Shown here piece after piece: positions 26,501 through 38,839 of a stretch of 64,000 nucleotides of DNA. Where the stretch lies: the NCBI GenBank assembly GCA_964035795.1, contig OZ038322.1:10804038-10868037 (forward strand), in the 5' to 3' direction. Under the pieces are notes generated by a model. The model made no database searches and had not been told where the DNA came from. It saw only the letters and a program-made list of their open reading frames with translations. The DNA is from Pterobdella sp. o SKG-2022 (Eukaryota; Annelida; Clitellata; Hirudinida; Piscicolidae). Both the position numbers and the translations under genes were made by a program. Within the stretch, counting starts at the first letter, position 1; each line of letters starts with the position of its first letter.

Positions 26501-29500
26501 TTAAATGATATTCATCTGATATTTTAGACATGATTGAAAGGAAATCCTGTCTAAGCTATTTCATATTTTAACTTCTCATATGTTAAACATATAAACAAAC
26601 TTTAGTTTTTAAAAAAATATACCATTTTTGAAATCCATTTTTTATATCTAAAACTGTTCATATCATGTAGCCATTAAAATAATTCTGGATAACTGAAAGG
26701 TTAAGCTCTTTGGCCATTTCACCAGTTAATAAACCTGTTTTTTTTATCTTCCATTACGGCTCTTATCTCATAAACTAATAATTAATCTTCTCAATTTATC
26801 AGCACCACCATTAGGTCATGATTCCTCTTAATTTCCTTTTGAAATATCCACTTAAAATACTTCCTCCCTCACTTGTCTTTCACATACTTTCTCACTTTTT
26901 GTGCTGTGTTTCGCATATTTTCTAAATTACTTACAAAAAACTTAAAACCACATACAAACATATATTATCTTTCAAATGGTACTTTGAAATGCACTGGCAC
27001 ACACGTAATCTGCCCGGAAGAGGGCTACAGTGTTGTGCACTTACCATACAATCATTAGTGACCTCTAACTTCCTTTATCTTTATGAGTTGGTAAATGCTG
27101 GCTTCTAACATACTGTAAATTCAACTAATTAGACATACAATAAAACTTGACGTTATAATTACATGAAAATAATTTCAATTATTTTGGAAATTTCTTTTCG
27201 TGAAGCTATAACCGTTTGAGTACAAAATTTTTGCGTTATTGAACGAAAGGTGAATCTTAAAAATGCAAAAATTATGTTATTAGTGAATTTCTTGTATATT
27301 TCTTTGAACAACTAACACAAACCATGCTGCTGTCAAGATTAATTTCAACATCATGGGAACAATAGAGCCATGTACCCCCACATACAATCACCAAGACACA
27401 GAAATACTTACAGTTACAAACGAATACCTGCCATGGAAACTGTGACGCGTGCGCTATGTCAATTGATCTATTTAAACAAAAACATGAATACATGAGACAA
27501 TGCTCGGAAAGTGAAAGCAGGTAGGCACAGACACACGCACACAAACAAGCATGCACGCAAACATGATAAATTAGAAACGCTTAACAGTTTATTGAGTTTT
27601 ACATGGGATTATAATTTACAAAAATTTTCTCTGTAATTTTTTCTACAAATCGATTAAAAAAGTATTAATATCAAATTTTACTCGGTTTATTTTCGAATGT
27701 CTTTTGAAATGTATTTATAAAAGTAGATGGTTCCAACGTAACTACAAATTTTTGAAAGGATACACCATAAAAAAATGAAAAATGAAAATAAATAAATATA
27801 AATTTCACAAAAAATTTATTTAGTGAACTAAAAAGTGAAAGGGCGCGCAGATGTCGGTTGGATGTGTAGAATGGAATAAGCCGAGAAAATAGTTTTAGCC
27901 TTTTACTCAATATAATACTTAAAATTTAAACCATAAAATTTGCATGATAAAAAGTAATTGATTGTGTCAAATGTAGTGAGGATTTTTCATGAGCTTTATT
28001 GATCATTTCAGTACCATTTCAAGGTTGGATTCCTTGTTTGAAATGGGATAATACAAAATATTAATTAAACAAAATCCTTTCGAAGGATTAGGCTTAACAA
28101 TGGTCAAATTTTGCAGTAGTCTTAGTCTCTATAATTGTATTATAGAAACCCTGAAGCGTTAGACTATAAGTAAATATAAATTTTTTAAAAATAAATATTA
28201 AATATTAAAAAAGTTAAACTAGAAAAATCCAAAAAAACATTAAAATTCCAAACCCCAATTTAAGCACTACAAAAATCCCACAAAAACTCTTCAATAAAAC
28301 ATAATGATACATCTAATTAAATCCATTGTCACGTAATAGCGAACTCCGGCTTCGAGTATACAGTAAGGAATGTGACAAGGGGGATGACTGGCAAGTATGG
28401 CTGTGGAGTGGGGCATATTATTAAACACATCCATGTGGACGTGCATTGTGAGTTGATTTTTTTCTAAGTTTCATGCTATTTTGTCCACTATTGTTTAATT
28501 CGTATAACGCTTTTTAAGCTAATCTACCTTGTTAATTGTTCAAAGTTAGTTCAACGTTAGGATTTTTTTAACGTATATGACAAGTACTATGTGAATTAAA
28601 GGTGATTTTTTAGTATTTTTTTGGCATTGAAATAAGTGCGATAAAGCTCATATGAAGGGGTATTTTTAAAATCAGCCATTTATGCAAATTTTTTTGGTCA
28701 AAAAATTGTTGAATAAATTTAGTATAAACAACACATAAATATTGCCGAAATAAGAATACTCTCACAAAATTCATTTATATAGACTCGAGTAGATTTTTTA
28801 AAATTATATATTGTATTACTATAAAACTTTCATAAGAATAAAAGCATTAACGGGTTATATAAAGCATCCATTAAAGGTAATATAATTATTATTGTTTACA
28901 ATAAAATAACTGTTACGATAACTTGAAAAATATATTTTAAAATGAGTCACTTCTAGGAAGTTCACTGAGTAATTCACTTCGGTAAAGGGTTTGTTTTAAG
29001 CAAATTTTTGTTAAACAAAAATAACATTAAAAATGATAAAACGAACGATGGTGATAAAAAGATTGGTAACATTGATAATAATAAAACAAACTAAGGGAAT
29101 TTAAATCAAAATATTAAATCAACTATCATGTTTACTCTTAATGTGCACAAAAAATGACTTATGACGAACTACGGGTATCTTTAAAAATTTAAAGCACTAT
29201 CTTCATATATATCCGGACTCAAAAAATTATTTTTAACAGATTTTTTCTAGTACTAAACTAATACATCACTGAAACACCTTGTATATTAGCTGTTAACATT
29301 CGTAATAAAATAAATTTTATGAAACTATATTGAAAAACTTGGACGTAAACTGCGTCAACCGTTTTATTTTTGATTGTACGATATTAAACTAAATTTTATG
29401 CAAAGTTGTATAATTATATTCTACTAATTCTTCATGAACATCTTCGTTCATTGTATTGACACCTGCAAGTAATCCTAACAGAATAATTCAGTACCTCTAT

Positions 29501-32500
29501 AGAAATAATAGCAATTTCACAGACATTCCTTTGTTCTATATCTTATTATTTCATCAATTTAATTCATTTTATTGTAAATTCAAAAAAATTTCTCATTTCT
29601 TTGTGATTAATTATTGTGATTAATGAATCAAAAGAATAAAAACTGAAATCTAAAGCCATATCTTATTGTTCTTGCACCTTAATCAAACAAAACTTTATTC
29701 TTTAGAACTAATCGCCATTTCCCTCGCGTACAACACACCTCTTAATTATGTATTCTCATCCATCTTCAGCATCTTTGAGGAATAGAACCTCTGACCCTCG
29801 TATCACGACCCGCTTGAGTGCTTAAGAAATGTCTTTCATTGTATCTTTTATTATCTCTTGCTACTTCCAATGTGTTTTTTTTATTATTTTTGATTATTTA
29901 TTTTTAATTTAAAAATATTTTTCAATCTTTATTATGTTTTCAACAATATTTAATTTTTTTTCATAGATTCGATGTTATATGATATTTTGTTTTTGGTTGT
30001 TATATGTAGGTTTAGGCACTATTACATAACTATAATTATCATTCACTCGATAATTTTTTCGTGGGTTTTTAATTAGCCTTTCTTAACCTTTCTTATGCTT
30101 GTAATTACTAAATATTAAACATGGGTTGTAACATATTTAAAACAAAAGTTTTTAAAATAACAATTTGATAATCGTTTTATTGCTACTTTGAGAGCGTTGA
30201 AGTTTAAAGTGTAATAAATTTTACCTTCTTCTATATTCACACGTTTGAAAGCTCAGAAATGAGCTTTTAGTTATATTGCTTTTATTATTGTTCTTATTGT
30301 TTAACTAAATTTTGTTTTCATTATTGTAAAGTAGTTGTTTTCCTTAAATGTCTTGTTTTTGTTTCTGTTCTCTAATGCTCTCTTTGATGTAACATCTATT
30401 AATGCATATATTTGTTGCAGGATTGATAGATGAAACAATTGATGATGGCTTGTCTTTCATTATTAGGCCAACTCCCTTGTAAATCCCCTGATTCTCTTAA
30501 TTAGAGAATCTTCCATATTGTTTTTATAAACAATTTCTGGCAATTTTTCTGGTAGACTGAAAAATTTTAATGAATAGGTATTTATAGTTAGTTTAAAATT
30601 TTCTATCTTTAGCTTTTTATTCTTGATCCCCTTTAATGCTGGCTTTTAATGACACTAATAAGGAGACGTGTGGTAATAAAAGGATTTGGTAGGCTGAACT
30701 TATATGATCTACTCATAAATTCATTCTTTATCTCATCTCTCCATTCAATTTTGCTATTTTATATATTATGGAAAAGGTTATATTTCTTGTGGTGGTAGAT
30801 AATGTCCAATAAAATTTTATAATGTATTTAGCGCTAAAATTAAATGCTTGGTCAGTTAGGCGGATTTTGTATATTTAGCGGGTCCCTCAACAACAATGGT
30901 GGTGTTACAACAATGAGAAAGCACGAATGTCAATATTTTTCCTTCTTAAAATAACAACCACATACACCACTCTACGCTTCTTTGTGCATTGTTTTTTAAA
31001 AGTTTTTAAATTTTTGTATAATTATGTTGCAAAACGTATTTCGGTTTAGAAAGTATGAAACGGAGCCAAGTTTTGATGATTAATTCATCTTTCAGACGAA
31101 AAAAAAATTGATGAGGTCGAAAAGATATGAATTTAATAGATTTTTTAAGCGACTTATTGTGTTGCGTTCAATGATCTAATGACAAAAACACCTCAAGCTA
31201 TAATAAGGAAAATTATTCAGTCCACTGACACTGCAATACAATTAGCTAATGTGCTTAATTATACCTCTGCATATGTATCTTTATAATTATTATCTCTTCG
31301 TTTGAGAACTTGATTGAGGAGAACACTTTGACATTCTATTTTTATTTAACTACAGTTTTTATACTTTTGTATATATTGGAATATTTCCAAGTTTTTAATT
31401 ACGATTTTGAAGCTAATTTTTCATCTTATGTTAAGTACTTTTTTTTATTATTAGTTTTTTCTTTTTGTAACCGCCTTTTTATCTCTTATGACATCAGTCT
31501 TTCTGAATGGACATTTACAACCAGCATCTTTCGCATATCATCCATTTTAGCGTCATCATTTTCTTTAAAATTATTCTTATCAAAGTTATCATCTATATCT
31601 TTTGAATGTATATTCTCTATTATCTTTCAGCTTTTTGAAATGCGTCGACATTTGGCAGTGTTTGCTTATTTTTACGCCAATGCTTTTGTTCTTTGTAGCA
31701 ATTATCCTCTCGGTTACAAAATTAATTAAAAAAAATAATGCTTTTTTTTAAAAAATTGAATGCTAAATTTTTGTTAAATTTTGTTCCAGACCCTCCAATC
31801 ATCCATGTGAACATCTCTTTGCAAAAAAGTTTCCCTCGAAGTGATCTTTTTAGCATCCAAAAAGGCAGCAAAAAATATTTCAATGAAAACCAGGAAAAGA
31901 ATTATGACTACTCAAAAATCCTTGTGACAGCTGTGGAGGGTCAAGAGATTTCAATGGATTGCTTCTGTGATTCGAAGCCTCCAGTTGAAAATTCTGATAT
32001 CAAATGGAAAAAAAGATTGCAAAAGGATAACGGTTCATCCACAACAGCTCCACAAGATTTGAGTCAATTCCCAATAAGAATGAGCTATGCGGGTACTGAA
32101 AGTATGGGAAGCAGATTACTGTTCAAATCAGTGAGTCAGTCTGATCAATGGACTTACGTGTGTCTGTGCAGAAACTTCTTGCAGCCCTATAACCTGTCCC
32201 CCTTCAACGCTTATGCTCGCAAAGAAGTGTCTCTCAACGTATTGTGTGAGTTGAGTTTTTGTGATTTAATTAATGTACTCTCAAAATGGTGTAAACAATT
32301 TAAGCAAAAACCTGAAGGTATCATTGTGTAGTTATCTTATTAGTATGTTTTTGAGAGAGGTTATCAAAAACATATGTAAAGATAAGGGAATTTAAAAGGT
32401 TAAAATAAAACAGGTAGCTTGAGAAAACGATTATTCAAACTTCGAAACAAGACATTTATCATAGAGAATCTAACGGCAAATTCATTATTGATGATTAATT

Positions 32501-35500
32501 GCAATTAGACCCTATACAATGTGGTTCTCGATATGTTATCAGATGTGGCAATTAAGCCGAAAGTTTTTTAATGAATACTTTTTGAAGGTTTTCGAGATAA
32601 TTACCTCCGGTATTGTGAATTTTCTTTATATTTTTAATTGAGAAAGTAATTTGTTCATTAACTACGCAATTATATGTTCCTGAATGTGCCAATCAAATTT
32701 GATCTAAAAGTTTTCAGAAATAACAAAATTTTTTGACAATTAATTGAAATCTTTTGAAGACAAGCCAGGAAAGGCGGAAATCACGCTACCGAATATCGCT
32801 CTTGTCGGCAAAAAAGCCATGCTACGATGTAACACCAAGATTCCAGGTGAATATGTGCGTTTTAAACAATCCACGATGTTTATGAGGAGCTAAATTAACC
32901 TCATACAAAATAATCCAAATTAGACACTCTTATTAACTAAATAAAATATTTAATTCAAATTCAACTCAAAGCAATGTTGGAATATAATTTGTCTAATGTA
33001 TATGAATATAATTATATTAAACTAATTTCAATTAGGGAACCCGCCTTGTGAATACAATTGGTACAGAGGAGATAAACTGGAAGGGACGGGACCCTCTCTT
33101 GTGATCCATGAAGCACTCCTCTTACATTCCGGACTCTACACCTGCATCCCTTTTAACGACCTTGGCTTTGGAGGCAATGCCAGCGTCTATTTCCAAGTTT
33201 TAGGCAAGTTCTGATTGATGTAATAGGGAAAACTACAACAGTTTCAAACAAGCTATATTGTGAAGTTAAAAAAACAATAAGCGTTAATTTAACTTCAAAT
33301 TGAAATATATGGTTATTTCAAACAGAATTAATAAACACATAAGTTTATAGTACATTTGATTAATTTCTTGTTAAAAGACCAGAAATGTTTGTAACGTTAT
33401 CTTGAACACGCATAAGAACTACTGATGACTACTGAAGCATTCCATGGATTATTGAAACTTCAAACAGTTTATGATATATGACTCAAAAATGAAACCAAAA
33501 ATATTATTGTTATTATTACTATTCACTCTCTAGAGCGGAAATTGAAATTTTTCTGTTAGTTTCGCGTGATGCTTTGAGCACGCTCCATTGTTTTTTCTAA
33601 TTCATTTGACAATAAAACTATAGATATAACTAACTTAAAACGATATAATTACAGAACCGCCATCTTTGTTGAGTTTCCGACCTTCAAACTCATCTCTCAT
33701 CGAAGCATCTTTGCATCAAACACTACCCATCGAGCTAGCGTGCAGTGTTCGAGGTTCTCCCCCTCCTAAAGTTTGTAGCGTTATACCTTTCAATAGTTTG
33801 ATTTATTGAAAATCAATTGCATCAAAAATGTTTTGTTTCACGGGATTTTTCATTTTGTACAGATAACTTGGTTCAAAGATGACAAGCCTTTAGAAAACGT
33901 CGAACAAAACCATGAAAATAATGGCGTTAGAAGCGCTCATACAATTTCATGCACTAACCAGACTTTTGAAGAGTTTAGTTATAATGTCACCTGTGTACTC
34001 AATATTCAAGGTAAGTATTGATTTTATCTATTCAAAAACATCTATTTCAACATTAAAAAACAATCGACACTGTTAAAGGTTCAAGCGAAGGTCATGAAAT
34101 AGAGGTGAGCGATGGAGGGAACTATAATTGTGTGGCTTCAAATGAAGTTTCTTCAGCCAAAAAAATGACAGAAGTCATGATTGCTGTAAAATGTGGGCAA
34201 AACTTTCATTTGAAAAAAAATCCACTTATCAAAAATTTAGTCTTTATGTATACCATTTGAATGAAAAACATTCAAAATCATTTTCAGTTCCTCCAGAAGT
34301 GACCAGCAAACCCGCACAAGCTCTCCAAATAGATGTTCAAGGATCCATCAGTTTCGTTATTTACTCATATCCTGCGCCCAATGTTCTGTGGTTCAATAGA
34401 TCATCACCTCTCGATAACCAAGCCAAAGAACGGAAAAACGGTCTAAATAATAATAAAAATAACGAGAGTAATACTGAAGAAATAGGAACTACCACAAATT
34501 TTATCAATTTTAGAGATGATAACAATAAGAAAGATGTTCCATCAACAAATTATAAACAGAGGTACACAACGCAACTATTCAAAACTGGTTTAAATTCATA
34601 CGTGGCTGTTTTACACCTAACTAAAGTCACAAAGTACGAGCTTGGTAAATACTCGATTAAAGTGACAAATGACATTGGAGAAATTTCATCTACTGTTGAT
34701 GTAGTTCAAGCAGGTGAAAAATTCATAAAAAATTTTTAATAATGATTTAAAATATATATAACTGCACCCATATTTTTAAAAACCACATGGTGAAGCTTTT
34801 AATTTGTACAATTTTCAGTTGTTCCCGAAACTCCATTTAACTTGACAAGTTCTTCAATTACTTGGCATTCTGTCTATTTGAACTGGGTGGAAAGTTTTGA
34901 TGGTGGTTTAAAACAACAGTTTATAGTTGAAACTGAAACACTGGCTGATGGAAGTGTTAGTCAAACTGTAGTGGCTAACAGAAGTTCTCTGACATTAAAA
35001 GGTCTGCATTGGATTTTCTTGTCAATTTTTTTCTACTTTAAAAAATATTCAAACTTTTTTAATGCGACTTTAAAATACTTTGAAGGTTTGAAACCAAATG
35101 AAAACTACAAGGTGAGAATTTATAGTGAAAATAAAGTTGGTAAGAGTAATGCTTCTAATACCCTAACCTTCAAAACAAAAGGTAATATTCAATAGGTTTT
35201 TAAAGACATATATTTTATAGATAAACATATAAAAATATCTGAAAAAATAAGTTAGACAAAATTCTTATCAATAAACCAGAGTTGAAGATAAACTCGCCAA
35301 AGACTGTGCATTATTCTGAAGATGAAAAGAGCATAATTTTAAGTTTGCCAACCACGCTTTACAACCTCAACCCTCCTTATGTTGACCAATCCAATCCAAA
35401 GACGTAGGACAAGAATCTAATTATGAAATTTATCATAAATATAAAAATGATAAAAATTGAAAGTTTTAATTAAAAATTGAAAACAACCATTAATTATTTC

Positions 35501-37345
35501 AACATAGTGGAGAGAGTAAAGATTGGGGCGAGTTTTGCGCTAAAGTCGAAGTATACAATGGGGAAGAATGGCGGACTGAGTACCCCTGTGTTCGAGAGTT
35601 TAAGATAAAACTCAAAGGTCAAGAAGTCAAAGTCTCAGCTGTTAGGGTGTCTATCTGTTCGGAGGAGAGGCCTGACATTTGCAGTGAGGAGAAGTATTCT
35701 AGTTCGGGTATTAGGCCATGCTTTTCGTAACATTTGCATTTAGCTTTTGCTTTTTTACTAACATCTTTTAATATTTTGATAATTTTTTATAAACGATTAT
35801 TTATTTAAACATGCTAGAATGGTTTTTAGGTAGCAAATATGTATAATTTTTATTGGCTTAAATTCAACGCTTTGTGGCTTTAGTTTATTAGTTTTAAAAT
35901 ACTCCTAAAACCCTTGTTTCAATCACTTAATTACTTTTTTTAAATTTAAAATAAAAAAAATTGAATAATATAGTACAAGCACCTCCTAGAATTTCAATAA
36001 AATATTAAATGATACATTACCCATAATCTTGAAGCCATAAACCCTTTTCAACCTGTAGACATAGTGTCGACTGAAATCATGATAGCAGTTGGGTGCATAT
36101 GTGGTTTGGTGGTTGGAGTTTTGTTGATCGTTGTCGTATGTATCAGTGCTAAGAGAATTAAAGAAAAAAGTTAGTTTTGTTATAATTATAATTTTCGATT
36201 GAATAGAAACGTATGTGTCATTATAAACTCAATTCTCAATTCGTTTTGTTGTTATGTCAAGGTTTTTTTAAAATTATTGATAACTTGTTTTTTTGTTTCA
36301 GAAAAAAGAATTAAAACTAAAGTGTGAGTTGCAAAATTATCATCAATTATCAAATAAAAATAACGATATATAATATAACTCATTTACTCAATCTGGTATA
36401 AATATTAGGTGTAAAAAGCTATTATATAGGGAAGCTACTAATTTAAAATACACATGTTTTAATGGAGCAATAATTCGATTGAACAGCACGGTACAGAGTG
36501 AAGTTAGCAAGAATAACACAACTAACTTTTGGGACAGTAGTAACTACACAAAGACAACATACAACATCGGTTGGTTCAAAACCATTAAGAATAATACATT
36601 TATCATATTAATAGGTTTTAAATCAAAGTATACATTTAAATTTCAGACGAATCTCCTGCTGCAAATGGCTGGTTAAACGGGCCTAGAAACAATAATGATA
36701 ATATCAACACAAACAACAATAACAATAACTACAGTATTATCGGCGTTGCTAACAATGCGAACAATAGCAGTAATTATAGCATTACTAACAACAGTCATAG
36801 TCTACATTCCTCTAATGGCAAGTTCAACATAATCCACAACAACAACAACAACATCGATCTTTTAAACATAGCTTCCACAAACAATCTCTTGAGCACCACA
36901 TCAAACATATCAAACTCGAGTCTCCTTAAATCTCACAGCAACACTGTGTCATACATGAGTCACCCCAGTAACGACATTCCCCATAGCTTTCATTGCCACA
37001 CTTTCACACCCAACCATTGCACCTTCAACCATGCACATCTTTCTCCACATCACATCTTCACTCCTCCAATACATGACACCACTCCTCATTTTTCTCCATA
37101 CATTTCGGAAGATGAGCATAATTCAACTATAGAACTTATTCATGCCACCACTAGTCCTAATAATCTAGGTGAAAAATTTTAAGATTAGAATGATATTATT
37201 TACTCTGACTATTTGCAATAAGTTATCGAAATTTTCTAGTTTTATAATATTTTAACAAACTTGCAAATCTCTTATAGGAGGAACATTTAAAGAAAGAGCC
37301 CCTTCAGAAAACAAGAAAAAAATTATTCACGAAGTTATTGTCTGA
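20551..37345 (+). CDS. Nephrin/sidestep-like immunoglobulin-superfamily receptor (20 exons, 1,363 aa)
   Basis: Type I membrane adhesion receptor. Exons: 20551-21019, 21078-21449, 21520-21660, 28340-28447, 31790-32245, 32760-32846, 33036-33203, 33655-33770, 33863-34010, 34079-34192, 34288-34713, 34819-35001, 35086-35181, 35280-35403, 35508-35707, 36059-36169, 36302-36323, 36409-36569, 36647-37168, 37278-37345. A signal peptide (about 1-25) is followed by seven Ig domains with paired cysteines and DxGxYxC signatures (DDGRYSCSISG, HSGLYTCIP, DGGNYNCVAS). Ig2 has the C2-set look typical of nephrin/sidestep relatives (EGERVWLNC, GNPHPKLEWLRNG). A fibronectin III domain follows (about 869-961, GLKPNENYKVRIYSENKVG), then a diverged membrane-proximal module and one TM helix (about 1076-1098). 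The cytoplasmic tail of about 260 aa is Asn/Ser/His-rich. Most introns are phase 1 at domain borders, as expected for Ig genes. All phases close. Family placement is by architecture only. Confidence 0.88.
24665..24868 (+). CDS. Unidentified 67-aa ORF nested in the receptor intron
   Basis: ATG-initiated frame in the 6.7-kb intron. The product is charged and helix-prone, with segments such as SISQIARLSTGTRDK and HSRSERLSRLIETGSLL, unlike the Phe/Ile/Lys-rich junk frames around it. A GTATGA donor lies near its 3' end, so it could also be an exon. I recognise no family and see no signal peptide. It could be a small nested gene, an alternative exon, or a chance frame. Confidence 0.25.
   Translation: METIEESISQIARLSTGTRDKSHNRKLRLPFDIYRIVTQLQNAVHSRSERLSRLIETGSLLSMKYIR
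27309..27443 (+). other. Open, protein-like patch in the receptor intron
   Basis: A plus-strand frame without an early ATG reads through 45 codons with a non-repetitive composition (for example INFNIMGTIEPCTPTYNH) before a stop. The GC content is higher than in the flanks. It has no clear splice sites that would join it to the receptor. It may be an old insertion. Confidence 0.15.
28448..31789. other. 3.3-kb intron between Ig3 and Ig4 of the receptor gene
   Basis: Phase 1 intron between 28340-28447 and 31790-32245. Near 30421 an acceptor-like ttgcag is followed by 18 open codons (LIDETIDDGLSFIIRPTPL) and a stop; its phase would create an immediate TGA if joined to the upstream exon. A long T-rich open frame at 31310-31729 lies just before the next exon. 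Confidence 0.6.
33204..33654 (+). other. GC-AG intron in the Ig receptor gene
   Basis: The exon 33036-33203 ends with the codon for Leu plus G and is followed by GCAAGT rather than GTAAGT. The acceptor at 33653-33654 is a normal AG. The reading frame closes exactly across it (VL-E-PPSLLSF), the expected start of the next Ig domain. GC-AG introns are a known minor class with a near-perfect donor consensus, as here. Confidence 0.8.
36059..36169 (+). other. Transmembrane exon of the Ig receptor
   Basis: Encodes IMIAVGCICGLVVGVLLI and the rest of a roughly 23-residue hydrophobic helix, followed at once by basic residues (AKRIKEK), the usual stop-transfer signal. It separates the ectodomain from the cytoplasmic tail. 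Confidence 0.9.
36647..37168 (+). other. Asn/His/Ser-rich cytoplasmic tail exon
   Basis: Single large exon encoding a low-complexity intracellular tail. It begins with runs of Asn (NNNNNYS-like blocks), continues with Ser/Asn, then changes to His-rich sequence (for example HLSPHHIFTPPIHDTTP). I see no kinase or known adaptor-binding signature. It is probably disordered. The next exon adds KERAPSENKKKIIHEVIV and the stop. Confidence 0.8.
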
Positions 37346-38755
37346 AAGTTTATTTCAGATTGTTTTTTTATTGGTTCTAAGTTGCCAACTGAAAGCTGCT
37401 TTAATTGTCGAATTTTCTAGTGTGTATTGTATATATAGTGTTCCAGTCATGTGTGGTGTGTTGGACTTTTTAGTGGCAATTTTTGTTAAGCATACCAGAC
37501 TAATCAAAAATTTATTTTCTACCCATTTAATATTCTTATTGTAAATGTTTGTGCAAGTATATATTTACTTATGATGTTCTACATAAAGCTATTTTGATAC
37601 TTATGTGTATAACATCGGATTTTTGAGCGTTCAAAACTTTTCTGAAAACGCTTGCTCATATTTTTATGACATTTAGTACAAAGCAAGACTTTTTGTATTA
37701 TTTCGCAATCACATTTACAGCAATAAGAAACTAATTAGCATTTTCTTATAGGATGCCTTAAAATCTATTTTAAATAACCAAATGAAATTTTTAGTATCGA
37801 TTATTTTACCAACAAAATGTATTATCCCTACTTAAGACTATATGTTGTAGTATCAACATGTTAATGTGAACTGATATGTCTTCGTTATAATCCGATTTAA
37901 AGATCGCATATGGGTTTTTCAAATTTTTATAAAAATTGACAAATAAAATTTAAATTTGAAACAAGTTTCTTTGATTGTAAGCATTCATTGGAAATGAATT
38001 TCCAAATAAAAGTTAAGAAAGCTTATGTTTAAAAATTTGCCAAGGTCCAGAAAACGGTTCATTTGAATTTATTAGTAAAAATCTACAAACTTGAATTTCA
38101 CAAGCCGATGTTAAGACTTTCGTTTGCTTATTAAAAAACTTTTTAAAAGTAGTCAAACCTTAGTGCTTCATAATCCTATTTATTAAGTTTTCCCATAAGT
38201 TACTTCTAATGTATTACGTTTTAACTATTAATGTATGTAAGTTGAACTTCATTACATCCTAAAAGGCTAAGTATAAATATTCAGCTATGATCTTGGCACA
38301 AATTAAACCATTATATATAAACTTTCCTTGAAAAATCCAATTCAACTAATAGGTTTTGAAGATCAATATTAAATATTATTGTTGTATTTTAATAGAGTAA
38401 ATAACAATATATTTGATCGTCAAACATCATTTTAAAATGGGACACCACAAGATTGCTTGAAGAAAAAATCCTTTCCAGTCTTTGGAGCTTAACTAATCAC
38501 TATGGTCATTCTATGTTGATTCTTAATAGATATATTTTTAAAAAATCGAATCAACAATATTGTATAAAATAAAATTCTTATTTCAATTTCAAAAATTGGT
38601 GTTGGTGTGAATTGTTGCAACCAGTGAGCTTGAAATATTTAAAAAAAAGCAGAAAGAATTTTTAATTTCACTAAAAGATAAATGTATTGAAAAATATTTC
38701 TTCAATTCGAAATAACTAAAAAATCCGCTGAAAAATATAAATTTATTATAAAAAT
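37346..38755. other. 3' flank of the Ig receptor gene and intergenic sequence
   Basis: AT-rich and without convincing coding sequence. The frame 37338-37544 overlaps the receptor stop and looks like chance. The region presumably contains the receptor 3' UTR. Confidence 0.5.
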
Positions 38756-38839
38756 TGTCAGAAGTGGGATTCGAACCCACGCCTGGAGAACCAGACTGCG
38801 ACCTGAACGCAGCGCCTTAGACCGCTCGGCCATCCTGAC
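38756..38839 (-). tRNA. tRNA-Leu (anticodon CAG)
   Basis: 84 nt on the minus strand with a class II (long variable arm) fold. The acceptor stem GTCAGGA pairs with TTCTGAC through one G-U, and the discriminator is A. The A-box TGGCCGAGCGGT and B-box GGTTCGAATCCC are intact. The anticodon stem GCTGC/GCAGT encloses a loop with anticodon CAG. A variable arm is present. It closely matches metazoan nuclear tRNA-Leu-CAG. It has no intron and is solitary, between the receptor and SET genes. Confidence 0.97.

Larger units (their letters stand above)
21661..28339. other. 6.7-kb intron inside Ig domain 3 of the receptor gene
   Basis: The exon at 21520-21660 encodes the first half of Ig3 (ending WYYGDAPIG) and 28340-28447 the second half (YTVRNVTRGMTGKYGCGVG). 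The split glycine/alanine codon closes in phase 1. The intron is otherwise AT-rich. Two patches look slightly protein-like and are listed separately (24665-24868 and 27309-27443). Confidence 0.8.

Noticed and set aside
36479..36676. Separate small ORF beginning NSTVQSEVSKNN.
   Set aside because: It is part of exon 36409-36569 of the Ig receptor, read past its donor.
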